Positions 1-5,637 of a DNA stretch of 7,824 bases are shown here, one piece after another. The position numbers were made by a program, and so were the translations under genes. The first letter of the stretch is position 1, and every line of letters begins with the position of its first letter. Source of the stretch: an uncultured Muribaculaceae bacterium (GTDB lineage: Bacteria > Bacteroidota > Bacteroidia > Bacteroidales > Muribaculaceae); NCBI GenBank assembly GCA_947178235.1, contig CAMWXQ010000042.1, positions 1 through 7,824 of the forward strand, in the 5' to 3' direction. Below the pieces are notes generated by a model. The model did no database searches and was not told where the DNA came from. It was given only the letters and a program-made list of their open reading frames with translations.

Positions 1-42
1 GCCAAAGGCCATAGGTGCCTCGTAGAGGCACTACACAGGAAA

Positions 43-81
43 CCCCAGTGTGGTCGGAGCGAAGCGGAGAACTCACTGGGG
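43..81. repeat. Long-spacer hairpin, copy 1
   Basis: Perfect 8-bp stem CCCCAGTG (43-50) with CACTGGGG (74-81) around a 23-nt spacer containing TCGGAGCGAAGCG. A second copy in inverted orientation lies at 192-230 and a shorter relative at 334-362. Confidence 0.8.
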
Positions 82-191
82 TGACCCGATCATCAGGCCA
101 ATTCAACCTCGTTGAGGTTGGACAGCATCAACGTGATAGGTCCGCGTGGTTCTACCTCCACGAGGTAGAGTGTTTGTATTGAGGCTGTTGT

Positions 192-230
192 CCCCAATGA
201 GGCCTACGCTTCGCTCCGACCACATTGGGG
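192..230. repeat. Long-spacer hairpin, copy 2 (inverted)
   Basis: Perfect 8-bp stem CCCCAATG (192-199) with CATTGGGG (223-230) and a 23-nt spacer whose reverse complement matches the spacer of the 43-81 copy at about 20 of 23 positions. Relative to that copy one stem pair has changed from G-C to A-T on both sides, so pairing is preserved. Confidence 0.8.
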
Positions 231-298
231 CTTCTGATGTTGTGCCCCTGCGGGGCATCTATGGCCTTCGGCCATAAAATTCCCTACCATGTATAACA

Positions 299-362
299 CC
301 ACGGAGGCGCGGAGCGCCGTGTGCAGAACCTAACCCCGCTTGGAGCGCAGCGGAAAGTGGGG
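299..362. repeat. Two further hairpins between the large palindromes (block B)
   Basis: Around 299-322 a GGCGC/GCGCC stem with spacer GGA is flanked by CAC and GTG that can extend it past a small bulge. At 334-362, CCCCGCTT pairs with AAGTGGGG (one G-T pair) around the 13-nt spacer GGAGCGCAGCGGA, which resembles the spacer core of the long-spacer hairpin at 43-81. The rest of 276-388 shows nothing else recognisable. Confidence 0.6.
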
Positions 363-388
363 ATTTTGCAAAACATCCACCACATTAA

Positions 389-601
389 GCCTCCGAAGGA
401 GGCGCGGCAATGGTAGGCCCCCGCCTCGGCGGGGGTTGTGTAGCCCCCCGATGATTGCGGCCCCCGACAGGGGGTCGTGGACCGCCCAAATTGCCATCCG
501 CGACTAACCACGACCCCCTGTCGGGGGCCGAGGTACTTGGTTTGCCATCCTATACCCCCGCCAACGCGGGGGCCTACCATTGCCACGCCTCCTTCGGAGG
601 C
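389..601. repeat. 213-bp palindrome with 34-nt near-identical arms (block C)
   Basis: The outer arms 389-422 and 568-601 are reverse complements at 33 of 34 positions. A second perfect inverted pair of 23 nt lies inside (458-480 and 508-530) around a 27-nt centre. Between them the left side carries a hairpin at 418-435 and the right side one at 555-572, which are mirror counterparts with a different loop. Each outer arm is also a small hairpin (389-403, 587-601), and each inner arm holds CCCCC/GGGGG separated by 4 nt. No target-site duplication is evident beside 389 and 601, and no protein lies inside. The short open frames across it are by-products of GC-rich repeat sequence. Confidence 0.85.
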
Positions 602-623
602 TTCCATAGATGCAATATGTTTG
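593..623 (+). promoter_or_regulatory. Candidate Bacteroidetes-type promoter of the flavodoxin gene
   Basis: TATGTTTG at 616-623 fits the -7 element TAnnTTTG. TTCG at 593-596 matches three of four bases of the -33 TTTG at a spacing of 19 bp, which is usual for Bacteroidetes. A start near 628-632 would leave an untranslated leader of about 60 nt before the ATG at 690. The -33 element falls inside the right terminal arm of the upstream palindrome. Confidence 0.55.
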
Positions 624-689
624 AACTCGGAAAAACATTAGAGCACGCATGGGTGTTAGAAGAGTAAAACTCCAACTCTAAGAACGATT

Positions 690-1190
690 ATGAAAAAGAT
701 AGGTATTTTCTACGGAAGCACGACCGGTACGACCGAAAAGATTGCACGCGGCCTTGCCAAGCGCCTCGGCGTCGAGGACAAGGATATTCACGACGTAGCC
801 GAGACTGCCCCCTCGGCTGTCGGCGACTATGACGTCCTCATCCTCGGCGCAAGCACATGGGGAGCAGGCGACCTGCAAGAGGATATGGCAACCTTCATCG
901 ACGGATTGAAGGCCATCGACCTGCGCCAGACCGAGGTCGCCCTGTTCGGCTGCGGCGACGAGAACATGGCCGAGACCTTCTGCGACGGCGTGGGCGAGAT
1001 GTACCACCGCCTCCACGAGACCCATGCCGAGTTCATAGCTCCGTTCGAAAATGACCCGTACAAATACAACCACTCGGACAGCGACGTGAAGGGTATGATC
1101 GTCGGCCTCTGCATCGACCAGGCCAACCACCCCGAGCTGACCGACGCCCGCCTCGACGCATGGTGCGAGGCCATCAAGCAGGAAATTTAG
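690..1190 (+). CDS. fldA: Long-chain flavodoxin (FldA type)
   Basis: This encodes a 166-residue flavodoxin, a small soluble FMN protein that carries single electrons in the cytoplasm, for example with pyruvate:ferredoxin/flavodoxin oxidoreductase or radical-SAM enzymes. The FMN phosphate loop (S/T)xTGxT is seen at residues 10-15 (STTGTT). The 50s loop STWGAGDL (55-62) supplies Trp57 for stacking on the isoalloxazine ring. The 90s loop is FGCGDENM (86-93). The insertion at about 115-137 and the GLCID segment (139-143) identify the long-chain class, and the length is close to the usual 165-175. The 90s loop has Met93 where most long-chain flavodoxins have the second stacking Tyr, and is one residue shorter than my recollection of Bacteroides relatives. 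The start follows directly from the MKKIGIFYGS beta strand. The gene has its own promoter and no clear terminator before rpmH. Confidence 0.93.
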   Translation: MKKIGIFYGSTTGTTEKIARGLAKRLGVEDKDIHDVAETAPSAVGDYDVLILGASTWGAGDLQEDMATFIDGLKAIDLRQTEVALFGCGDENMAETFCDGVGEMYHRLHETHAEFIAPFENDPYKYNHSDSDVKGMIVGLCIDQANHPELTDARLDAWCEAIKQEI

Positions 1191-1209
1191 TTATAAAATG
1201 TGAAAAAGA

Positions 1210-1241
1210 TTTGCCGCATCCGGAAAAAATGATTAAATTTG
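1210..1241 (+). promoter_or_regulatory. rpmH promoter
   Basis: Perfect -33 TTTG (1210-1213) and -7 TAAATTTG (1234-1241), 20 bp apart, the Bacteroidetes primary sigma pattern. Transcription should begin near 1247-1250, leaving a leader of roughly 50 nt. It begins 20 bp after the flavodoxin stop codon. The stretch 1218-1244 recurs almost exactly in front of the lipoprotein operon. Confidence 0.8.
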
Positions 1242-1296
1242 CACCTCGAATTGCAACCCGCTAAGTGCGAATAAATCAAAACAAACATATACGGCA

Positions 1297-1452
1297 ATGA
1301 AAAGAACATTCCAACCTTCTAACCGCAAGAGAGTTAACAAGCATGGTTTCCGTGCCCGTATGTCTACCCCCGATGGCCGCAAGGTGCTTGCACGCCGTCG
1401 CGCCAAGGGTCGTCTGCGTCTGACCGTTTCCTGCTCGATCTCCGGCAAGTAA
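1297..1452 (+). CDS. rpmH: 50S ribosomal protein L34
   Basis: This encodes a 51-residue, very basic protein beginning [12 protein letters not shown] and containing HGFRARM (residues 17-23) and [13 protein letters not shown] (27-39), the signature of L34, which binds 23S rRNA in the large ribosomal subunit. It is a few residues longer than the 46-residue E. coli protein, with a C-terminal tail ending SGK; I recall such tails in Bacteroidetes L34. Its codons (CGT, GGT, AAG, CTG) are those of a highly expressed gene and contrast with the GC-ending codons around it. In many bacteria rnpA follows rpmH immediately. Here a terminator follows instead, so rpmH appears monocistronic, although read-through from the flavodoxin gene is possible. 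Confidence 0.97.
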   Translation: MKRTFQPSNRKRVNKHGFRARMSTPDGRKVLARRRAKGRLRLTVSCSISGK

Positions 1453-1457
1453 TCAAT

Positions 1458-1498
1458 CGTTAGGATCAGCCTCGGCCCGCATGGCCGACGCCATAACG
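1458..1498 (+). other. Hairpin between rpmH and its terminator
   Basis: CGTTA (1458-1462) can pair with TAACG (1494-1498), and inside this TCGGCC pairs with GGCCGA around a 5-nt loop near 1472-1488. No T-run follows, so it is not itself a terminator. It shares bases 1495-1498 with the outer stem of the following terminator, so the two cannot form together. It may stabilise the 3' end of the rpmH transcript. Confidence 0.35.
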
Positions 1499-1504
1499 CC
1501 ACAG

Positions 1505-1542
1505 AGGCGGAAAGCTCACCCCACTGAGCTCTCCGCCTTTTT
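1505..1542 (+). terminator. Rho-independent terminator after rpmH
   Basis: AGGCGGAAAGCTCA (1505-1518) pairs with TGAGCTCTCCGCCT (1525-1538) with a single mismatch and a 6-nt loop, followed by a run of T to 1542. An additional outer stem, AACGCCA (1495-1501) with TGGCGTT (1542-1548), could extend it around the T-run. It separates rpmH from the lipoprotein operon. Confidence 0.85.
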
Positions 1543-1609
1543 GGCGTTCGCGGGTTGCCGTTCTGCCCAAAAATTCGCCATTTCTACCACCCTGGTTCCC
1601 AAAAAGTCC

Positions 1610-1622
1610 ACTAATAATTAGT
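1610..1622. promoter_or_regulatory. Perfect palindrome over the -33 region, candidate operator
   Basis: ACTAAT-A-ATTAGT is a perfect 13-bp palindrome covering the -33 position of the downstream promoter. A dimeric repressor bound there would block transcription. A second overlapping inverted pair, TAATA (1612-1616) with TATTA (1622-1626), shares the site. The regulator is unknown, and AT-rich palindromes of this size can arise by chance. Confidence 0.3.
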
Positions 1623-1650
1623 ATTATCCGGCAAAAAATCATTAATTTTG
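1618..1650 (+). promoter_or_regulatory. Promoter of the three-lipoprotein operon
   Basis: TAATTTTG (1643-1650) fits TAnnTTTG. TTAG (1618-1621) takes the place of the -33 TTTG at 21 bp, one base longer than in the rpmH promoter. Positions 1626-1653 match the rpmH promoter (1218-1244) with one insertion and two substitutions. The leader to the ATG at 1735 would be about 78 nt. No other promoter is seen between the three genes, so all are probably transcribed from here. Confidence 0.7.
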
Positions 1651-1734
1651 CACGGATTTTTGCCTTTTGGATTCCTCCGGGCATCATACCTTGAAACTAT
1701 TGCGAATTTTAGTAATCTCTCAATAAACCTAAAC

Positions 1735-4266
1735 ATGATGAAGAAGACCATCTTGACAGGCGTGGCTTCCGTGGCCCTGCTGTTGCCATTGGTGACGGCG
1801 TGCGGCGAGGAGAACACATTTGTCGGAGAAGACACCGGGCGCCTCGCGCTCGACGTCGATCTCAAGTCAGACCCCATCTCTGCCGGGCAAGAGAGCCGCG
1901 CCACATTGGAGAGTCCCGTCACCGTCGACGACCTCTCGCTGCGCCTCACCGCCACGGATGGAGACTACTCACAGACATGGGCCACAATCTCGGAGTTCGA
2001 CCCCTCGAAGGAGTTCTCCGTGGGCACATATAACCTCGAAGCCTTCTACGGCGACCCCAAGGAGGAGGGCTACGCTAAGCCCTGGTTCCACGGCGCGCAG
2101 GAAGTCAAGGTGGTCACAGGCAAGACTACCCCCGTATCGCTCAGCGTCGGGCTCGCCAACTCGATCGTCAAGGTCGTCTACACCGACGCCTTCAAGGAGT
2201 ACATGACCTCATACGAGGGCACCGTCCGCACATCGGCCGGCAATGAAATCGTCTACGACGAGGAGAATCCCGACGAGCTCTATGTATCGCCCGGCAATGT
2301 CAGCATCGCCCTCTCCATCACCAAGCCCAACGGCAAGCAGGGCCAGGTCGAGGCCGCCAACTTCGAGGCCAAGCCCCGCTACCGCCACACGGTCACCGTC
2401 GACTACAACGGAGGCGAGACCGGCGGCGCCGAGGGCCTGACAGTTACATTCGACGAGACGCTCGGCTCGGAGGAGTTCACCATCGACATCTCTGATGACA
2501 TCCTCACCGCCTCGGCTCCCGTCCTCACCACCGACGGATTCGCCTCGGGCGACAACATAACCTTTGTCGAGACCGCCGCGCCCACCTCGGCCATGAAGGT
2601 CAACATCGTGGCACGCGGCAAGATCGGCACCGTCACCCTCGCCACCACCTCGGCAGCACTGCTCGCAGCCGGATGGCCCGAGACCGTCGACCTTGCCCAC
2701 CCCGAGGCAGACGTGCGCGCCAAGCTCGAAGCCCTCGGCCTCTCGACCCTCGGCGTCTGGAATCACCCAGACGTGATGGGCGTCGTGGACTTCACCAAGG
2801 TCCTCGCCAACATCCCCTATGTCGACGGGGCCGACAACACCTCGATATTCACCCTCACAGTCACCGACCTCTACAAGAAGACCTGTGACCCCGTCACATT
2901 CTCGGTCACCGTCCAGAAGCTCGTGATGGAGCTCGTGCAGGGTGACATCCTCGCCGACGGCCAGTTGAAGGTGATGATGAAGTACAACGGAGGCAACGCC
3001 GAGGGCGTGAAGTTCTACGCCAAGAACACCCGCGGAACATACACCGAGCTCATCATCAAGTCGATGACATTCAACGATGCAGCCTCGACCTACGAGGCAG
3101 AGCTGACACACCCCGCCAACGACCCCGTCATCAATCCCGAGAACTCGCTCGAAGTCAAGGCTGAGGTAGGCTCGCTCTCCTCGACCGTGACCGCCAAGGC
3201 TCCCGTGATGATGGCCGACACCAAGGCTACCAACGCCTTTGCCCGTCACGCTACCGTGGGTGTGAAATTCACCGACGCGAACGTGGCCGCGCAGAGCGCC
3301 GACGTCGAATGGTACGTCTCCTCGGACAACGGAGCCACATACAACCGCGCCAACGCCTCGGCCAAGAAGCCCGCGGGACGCGCCGTGGTCCAGAGCTCGA
3401 CCTACGAGCTCGACGGCCTCACCCCCGCCACCACATATATGATATATGCCAAGCTCGGCGATGAGCAAACCTTCCCCTTCGAGTTGACAACCGAGACCAA
3501 TGCCCAGGTCGAGAACCCCGGGATGCAGGACTGGTATACTGAGGATGTCTACACACATCAGACCAAGTATGGCATCGGCACCACAGGCATGACCGACATC
3601 AAACGTTGGTTTGCCAACGCGCAGGGCTCCACATATTGGGCGACCCGCAACGCTCTCACAACGGCTCAGACAAGCGGCACTACCTGCTACTACACATCTT
3701 ACAGCGGCACAGTCCCTGTGGCCGGCGTGAGCGGCAATGCAGCCGAGATCAGTACCCTCGGCTATGGCGAAGGCAGCACATTTTCCTCGACTTCTGGCGG
3801 TGGCAACAACAAGCACACTGCCGCAGGAATGCTCTTCATCGGCAAGCACACAGCCACGAGCGAAACCGATGAGCAGTTCGAATACGGCATCCCCTTCACA
3901 TCCCGTCCTTCGGCTTTCAAGTTCAAGTACAAGTATGCGCCCATGAATGGCGAGCAGTTCAAGGCATATATGGTTTTGGAGAACCGCGACAATGGCACCA
4001 CGGTTGAGCTCGGACGTGCCGAACTCATCTCCGGCGACGCAGTCTCCGAGTTCACCTCGACCGACCCGATTTCAGTGATTTGGGCGAATACCGAACTCAA
4101 AGCCACCCACATGTACATCGTCTTCCTTTCCACAACCATCGAAAATGTAGACGGGGGTGCTTCGGTCAAGGCCGTGAAAGGCTCAAAGAATGCCCTCAAC
4201 GGCTACTCAGACTACAAGCGTGTCGGCTCTGTCCTAACCGTCGACGACATCGAATTAATCTACTAA
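1735..4266 (+). CDS. Surface lipoprotein with DUF4493-like and PCMD-like domains (first of operon)
   Basis: This encodes an 843-residue lipoprotein. The signal peptide ends in LVTAC, giving lipidated Cys23, and the following GEE is acidic, as in Bacteroidetes lipoproteins exported to the outer surface. Residues 34-256 resemble DUF4493 (GRLAL strand, Ser54-Arg-Ala, GTYNLEAFYG, LANSIVKV). An Ig-like module at about 257-396 is shared with both neighbours. A further beta region occupies 397-490, and an Fn3-like domain 490-587 (LTPATTY). The C-terminus, about 588-843, looks like PCMD, the putative carbohydrate metabolism domain, with YGIPFTSRP near 717-725 and the ending GSVLTVDDIELIY. The start is the first ATG before the signal peptide; the second, at 1738, is equally possible. 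An in-frame TTG at 1648 is rejected because it lies within the promoter. Codons of the PCMD part end in A or T about twice as often as those upstream. The cellular role is unknown; glycan binding or assembly at the surface is inference. Confidence 0.85.
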   Translation: MMKKTILTGVASVALLLPLVTACGEENTFVGEDTGRLALDVDLKSDPISAGQESRATLESPVTVDDLSLRLTATDGDYSQTWATISEFDPSKEFSVGTYNLEAFYGDPKEEGYAKPWFHGAQEVKVVTGKTTPVSLSVGLANSIVKVVYTDAFKEYMTSYEGTVRTSAGNEIVYDEENPDELYVSPGNVSIALSITKPNGKQGQVEAANFEAKPRYRHTVTVDYNGGETGGAEGLTVTFDETLGSEEFTIDISDDILTASAPVLTTDGFASGDNITFVETAAPTSAMKVNIVARGKIGTVTLATTSAALLAAGWPETVDLAHPEADVRAKLEALGLSTLGVWNHPDVMGVVDFTKVLANIPYVDGADNTSIFTLTVTDLYKKTCDPVTFSVTVQKLVMELVQGDILADGQLKVMMKYNGGNAEGVKFYAKNTRGTYTELIIKSMTFNDAASTYEAELTHPANDPVINPENSLEVKAEVGSLSSTVTAKAPVMMADTKATNAFARHATVGVKFTDANVAAQSADVEWYVSSDNGATYNRANASAKKPAGRAVVQSSTYELDGLTPATTYMIYAKLGDEQTFPFELTTETNAQVENPGMQDWYTEDVYTHQTKYGIGTTGMTDIKRWFANAQGSTYWATRNALTTAQTSGTTCYYTSYSGTVPVAGVSGNAAEISTLGYGEGSTFSSTSGGGNNKHTAAGMLFIGKHTATSETDEQFEYGIPFTSRPSAFKFKYKYAPMNGEQFKAYMVLENRDNGTTVELGRAELISGDAVSEFTSTDPISVIWANTELKATHMYIVFLSTTIENVDGGASVKAVKGSKNALNGYSDYKRVGSVLTVDDIELIY

Positions 4267-4284
4267 TCCTCAGCATCCAACACA

Positions 4285-5637
4285 ATGAAAAACAAGATAT
4301 TTTCACTGTTCGCCGCGATCATGGCACTGCTGATGACGGCCACGTCCTGCGACGACTGGTCGCCCGCAGACCGCAAGTTCGCAGCCAATACCGGCGGGGT
4401 CTCCCTCTCGGACCTCGACGTGAAGGTGAACCAGAAAACCAATACCCCCCAGAGCCGCGCAGGGGTCGACGTGAGCGGCTTCCTCGTCACCATCCTCGAC
4501 CAGGCCACAGGGCAGACCGCCATGTATGACGGCAAGGAGTGCGCGTGGACCTACGGCGAGATGCCAGAGGTGATGACCCTCCCCGTCGGCAAATACACCG
4601 TGATGGTCGAGAGCCACAAGGCCGAGAAGGCCGCGTGGGCTGCCCCCCACTACGAGGGCTCGGAGGAATTCGAGATCGCCGACGGACAGATAACCTCGAT
4701 CGGGACTGTCACCTGCGTATTCACATCGGTGAAGGTCAGCGTACGCTTCGCCGATGACCTCAAAGCCATCATGGGCGCCGACGCCCGCGTCAAGGTTGTC
4801 GCCGGTGAGGCCGGCGGCGAGCTCGAATGGAGCGCCGACGAGACACGCGACGGATACTTCGCCGCCGTCGAGGGGAGCAATACCCTCGTCGCCACATTCT
4901 CCGGTACAGTCAAGGGCTCTGACGTCAACGTGAAACCCCGCACATTTACCGACTTAAAGGCCGGCAACTACTACATCATCACCTTCTCGCTCAAAGCCGG
5001 CTCGGGGATGCCCGACGAGACCGGTGGCCTCGACCCCACGGGAGGCATCTCGGTCGACAGCGAGATCGAGGAGGGGGATGAGAACGGCGACATCCCCGGC
5101 GGCGAGGAACCCGAGAATCCCAACGCCCGCCCCGATGACGAGGAGTGGCCCGAGGATCCCACACCTCCAGGACCCGAGAATCCCGCCGATCCCAAGGATG
5201 ACACCATCGTCATCACTCCCACCGGCGACGGCATCAACGCCGACTTCAATGTCATCAACGATGCCCTGGAGGGACGCACATACTCGCTCCACATCACCTC
5301 GAAGAACCCCTTCGCACACCTCAACGTGAAGATCGAGTCCGCATACCTCACCGAGGAGTTCCTCAACAGTGTCGGCCTCACCTCAGAGTTTGACCTCGCC
5401 AACCCGGACGCCACCCGTCCCGGCCTCGAGGCCGCCCTCGGCGCCGATGGCTTCGGCTTCCCCACAGGCTCGAACCTCGTAGGCCAGACCGAGGTTGACT
5501 TCGACCTCTCGCCGTTCATCCCCCTGCTCAACCTCAGCGGGGCAACCATGGTACACACCTTCACCCTCACCGTGGCTGACGACCAGAACCCGGCCAACAC
5601 CAAGACCGTCGCACTCAAATTCCAATCCTACGAATGA
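4285..5637 (+). CDS. DUF4493-like surface lipoprotein lacking the PCMD domain (second of operon)
   Basis: This encodes a 450-residue lipoprotein. The signal peptide ends in TATSC, a weaker lipobox with lipidated Cys22, followed by Asp-Asp, an outer-surface type signal. A DUF4493-like region covers about 37-240, with Ser57-Arg-Ala, LPVGKYTVMVES (99-110) and the PHYEGSEEFEI strand (121-131). Residues 241-305 form a low-complexity linker rich in Glu, Asp, Pro and Gly with repeated PENP/PEDP units. The C-terminal module, about 306-450, is recognisably related to residues 257-396 of the first protein, including (V/F)DLA(H/N)P and a closing TFTLTV strand. There is no Fn3 or PCMD part and no sign of frameshift: the stop directly overlaps the next start. 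The start lies 18 bp after the previous stop with no Shine-Dalgarno. It could be a spacer or anchor subunit for its larger neighbours; the function is unknown. Confidence 0.85.
   Translation: MKNKIFSLFAAIMALLMTATSCDDWSPADRKFAANTGGVSLSDLDVKVNQKTNTPQSRAGVDVSGFLVTILDQATGQTAMYDGKECAWTYGEMPEVMTLPVGKYTVMVESHKAEKAAWAAPHYEGSEEFEIADGQITSIGTVTCVFTSVKVSVRFADDLKAIMGADARVKVVAGEAGGELEWSADETRDGYFAAVEGSNTLVATFSGTVKGSDVNVKPRTFTDLKAGNYYIITFSLKAGSGMPDETGGLDPTGGISVDSEIEEGDENGDIPGGEEPENPNARPDDEEWPEDPTPPGPENPADPKDDTIVITPTGDGINADFNVINDALEGRTYSLHITSKNPFAHLNVKIESAYLTEEFLNSVGLTSEFDLANPDATRPGLEAALGADGFGFPTGSNLVGQTEVDFDLSPFIPLLNLSGATMVHTFTLTVADDQNPANTKTVALKFQSYE

Larger units (their letters stand above)
1..275. repeat. 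Large imperfect palindrome made of nested hairpins (block A)
   Basis: Positions 1-67 match the reverse complement of about 209-275 at most positions, giving a long inverted repeat centred near 138; similarity continues inward more weakly. Inside sit smaller hairpins: 15-31, 104-120, 152-168 and 242-258 (each 7-bp stem, 3-nt spacer), 261-275 (6-bp stem, 3-nt spacer), and two 8-bp stems with 23-nt spacers at 43-81 and 192-230. The four 7-bp stems differ in sequence but each remains self-complementary, the last with one G-T pair. No codon structure or transposase is present. The left end may lie outside the window, since position 1 begins inside the mirror image of the 261-275 hairpin. It could be a REP/MITE-like repeat cluster or a structured RNA; the sequence alone does not decide. 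Confidence 0.8.

Noticed and set aside
1..601. CRISPR array or insertion sequence
   Set aside because: Repeats are of unequal size and spacing, occur in both orientations, and no Cas, transposase or clear target-site duplication is present.
284..667. Open frames of 107 and 70 codons on opposite strands
   Set aside because: Both lie across the palindromic repeats. Their residues follow the GC-rich hairpins, and nothing resembles a protein family.
650..690. Small AGAGT/ACTCT stem in the flavodoxin leader as a riboswitch
   Set aside because: A 5-bp stem with a short loop is too small to support a regulatory RNA, and it resembles no FMN riboswitch.
1648..1734. TTG start that would add 29 residues to the first lipoprotein
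   Set aside because: It lies in the -7 promoter element and would put a non-signal stretch before a clear lipoprotein signal peptide beginning at 1735.
1453..1734. rnpA or another small gene after rpmH
   Set aside because: There is a terminator at 1505-1542 and then a promoter. No open frame with the basic RnpA character is present.
2209..3849. Minus-strand open frame of 546 codons
   Set aside because: It is antisense to a well-supported gene. Open antisense frames are expected with strongly GC-ending codons, and its Val/Gly/Asp/Glu-rich product has no recognisable domain.
4971..5618. Minus-strand open frame of 215 codons
   Set aside because: It is antisense to the second lipoprotein gene, Ser/Pro/Gly-rich as expected for a shadow of its linker, with no motif or start signal.
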